From an uncultured Bdellovibrio sp. (GTDB lineage Bacteria; Bdellovibrionota; Bdellovibrionia; Bdellovibrionales; Bdellovibrionaceae): 5,067 nt of DNA. The notes under the pieces were generated by a model. That model saw only the letters and a program-made list of their open reading frames with translations, did not search any database and was not told where the DNA came from. The DNA lies in contig CAMLMF010000225.1 of assembly GCA_946480995.1 (NCBI GenBank), positions 1 through 5,067 of the forward strand, read 5' to 3'. Position 1 is the first letter of the stretch. Each line of letters starts with the position of its first letter. Positions 4,988-5,067 of the stretch are shown here, in pieces. Position numbers and translations under genes: made by a program.

Positions 4988-5067
4988 TTACAAGGCGTTT
5001 ACGACAGGTTCTTCGGTCAATTTGCGTTTTAAGATCTTTCCGCTGTCACCTTTTGGTAAAGATTTCA
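4988..5067 (-). CDS. C-terminal end of an AMP-binding acyl-CoA synthetase-like enzyme (5' part outside window)
   Basis: The minus strand reads KSLPKGDSGKILKRKLTEEPVVNAL and stops at TAA (4990-4988). LPKxxSGKILKRKL is the closing A10 motif of the ANL superfamily (acyl-CoA synthetases, acetyl-CoA synthetase, adenylation domains). Its lysine in SGK is the residue that contacts the acyl-adenylate during activation. The form resembles medium- or long-chain acyl-CoA ligases more than peptide synthetase domains, but 25 residues cannot fix the substrate. The gene ends a dozen residues after the motif, as stand-alone ligases do. An imperfect 5-bp hairpin (4979-4998) spans the stop and lacks a T-tract. 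Confidence 0.85.
   Translation of the reverse strand, partial: KSLPKGDSGKILKRKLTEEPVVNAL

Noticed and set aside
1..5067. LexA box of the form TTAC-N3-GTAA, CRISPR repeats, tRNA or IS ends
   Set aside because: I looked for these by eye and found no convincing match.

Overview
The window carries six intact protein genes, two partial ones at the edges and one candidate micro-ORF. No rRNA, tRNA, CRISPR array, insertion sequence or phage gene is visible. Moderate GC content, very compact packing and a majority of small exported proteins of unrecognised family (two of them lipoproteins) suggest a Gram-negative bacterium. A Bdellovibrio-like predator or relative is my best guess, but it is an inference from style: no taxonomic marker beyond RsgA is present.

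Left part (1-1557, + strand): the charged C-terminal tail of an unidentified protein; a short intergenic region with a 7-bp palindrome and a 17-codon ORF behind a consensus Shine-Dalgarno; then rsgA, the circularly permuted GTPase of 30S ribosome maturation, complete in all its motifs and closed by a hairpin that contains its stop codon.

Middle part (1584-3393): a small BamE/SmpA-like lipoprotein (+) runs tail-to-tail, with an 11-nt overlap, into a two-gene unit on the - strand. That unit encodes a matrixin-type zinc metalloprotease lipoprotein followed, one nucleotide after its stop, by a membrane-anchored or secreted protein of unknown function. The protease and its partner are probably co-translated and both act in the envelope.

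Right part (3394-5067): a divergent promoter region with an 8-bp inverted repeat drives a secreted 281-aa protein of unknown function on the + strand. Its stop codon lies 2 nt from that of a convergent secreted 171-aa unknown. The right edge holds the last 25 codons of an AMP-binding acyl-CoA synthetase-like enzyme, lying upstream of, and in the same direction as, the 171-aa gene.

Apart from RsgA and the acyl-CoA ligase fragment, the window is mostly envelope or secreted proteins. The least ordinary features are the protease/partner pair, the symmetrical divergent promoter and the micro-ORF before rsgA. I see no clear evidence of a new defence or mobile system.
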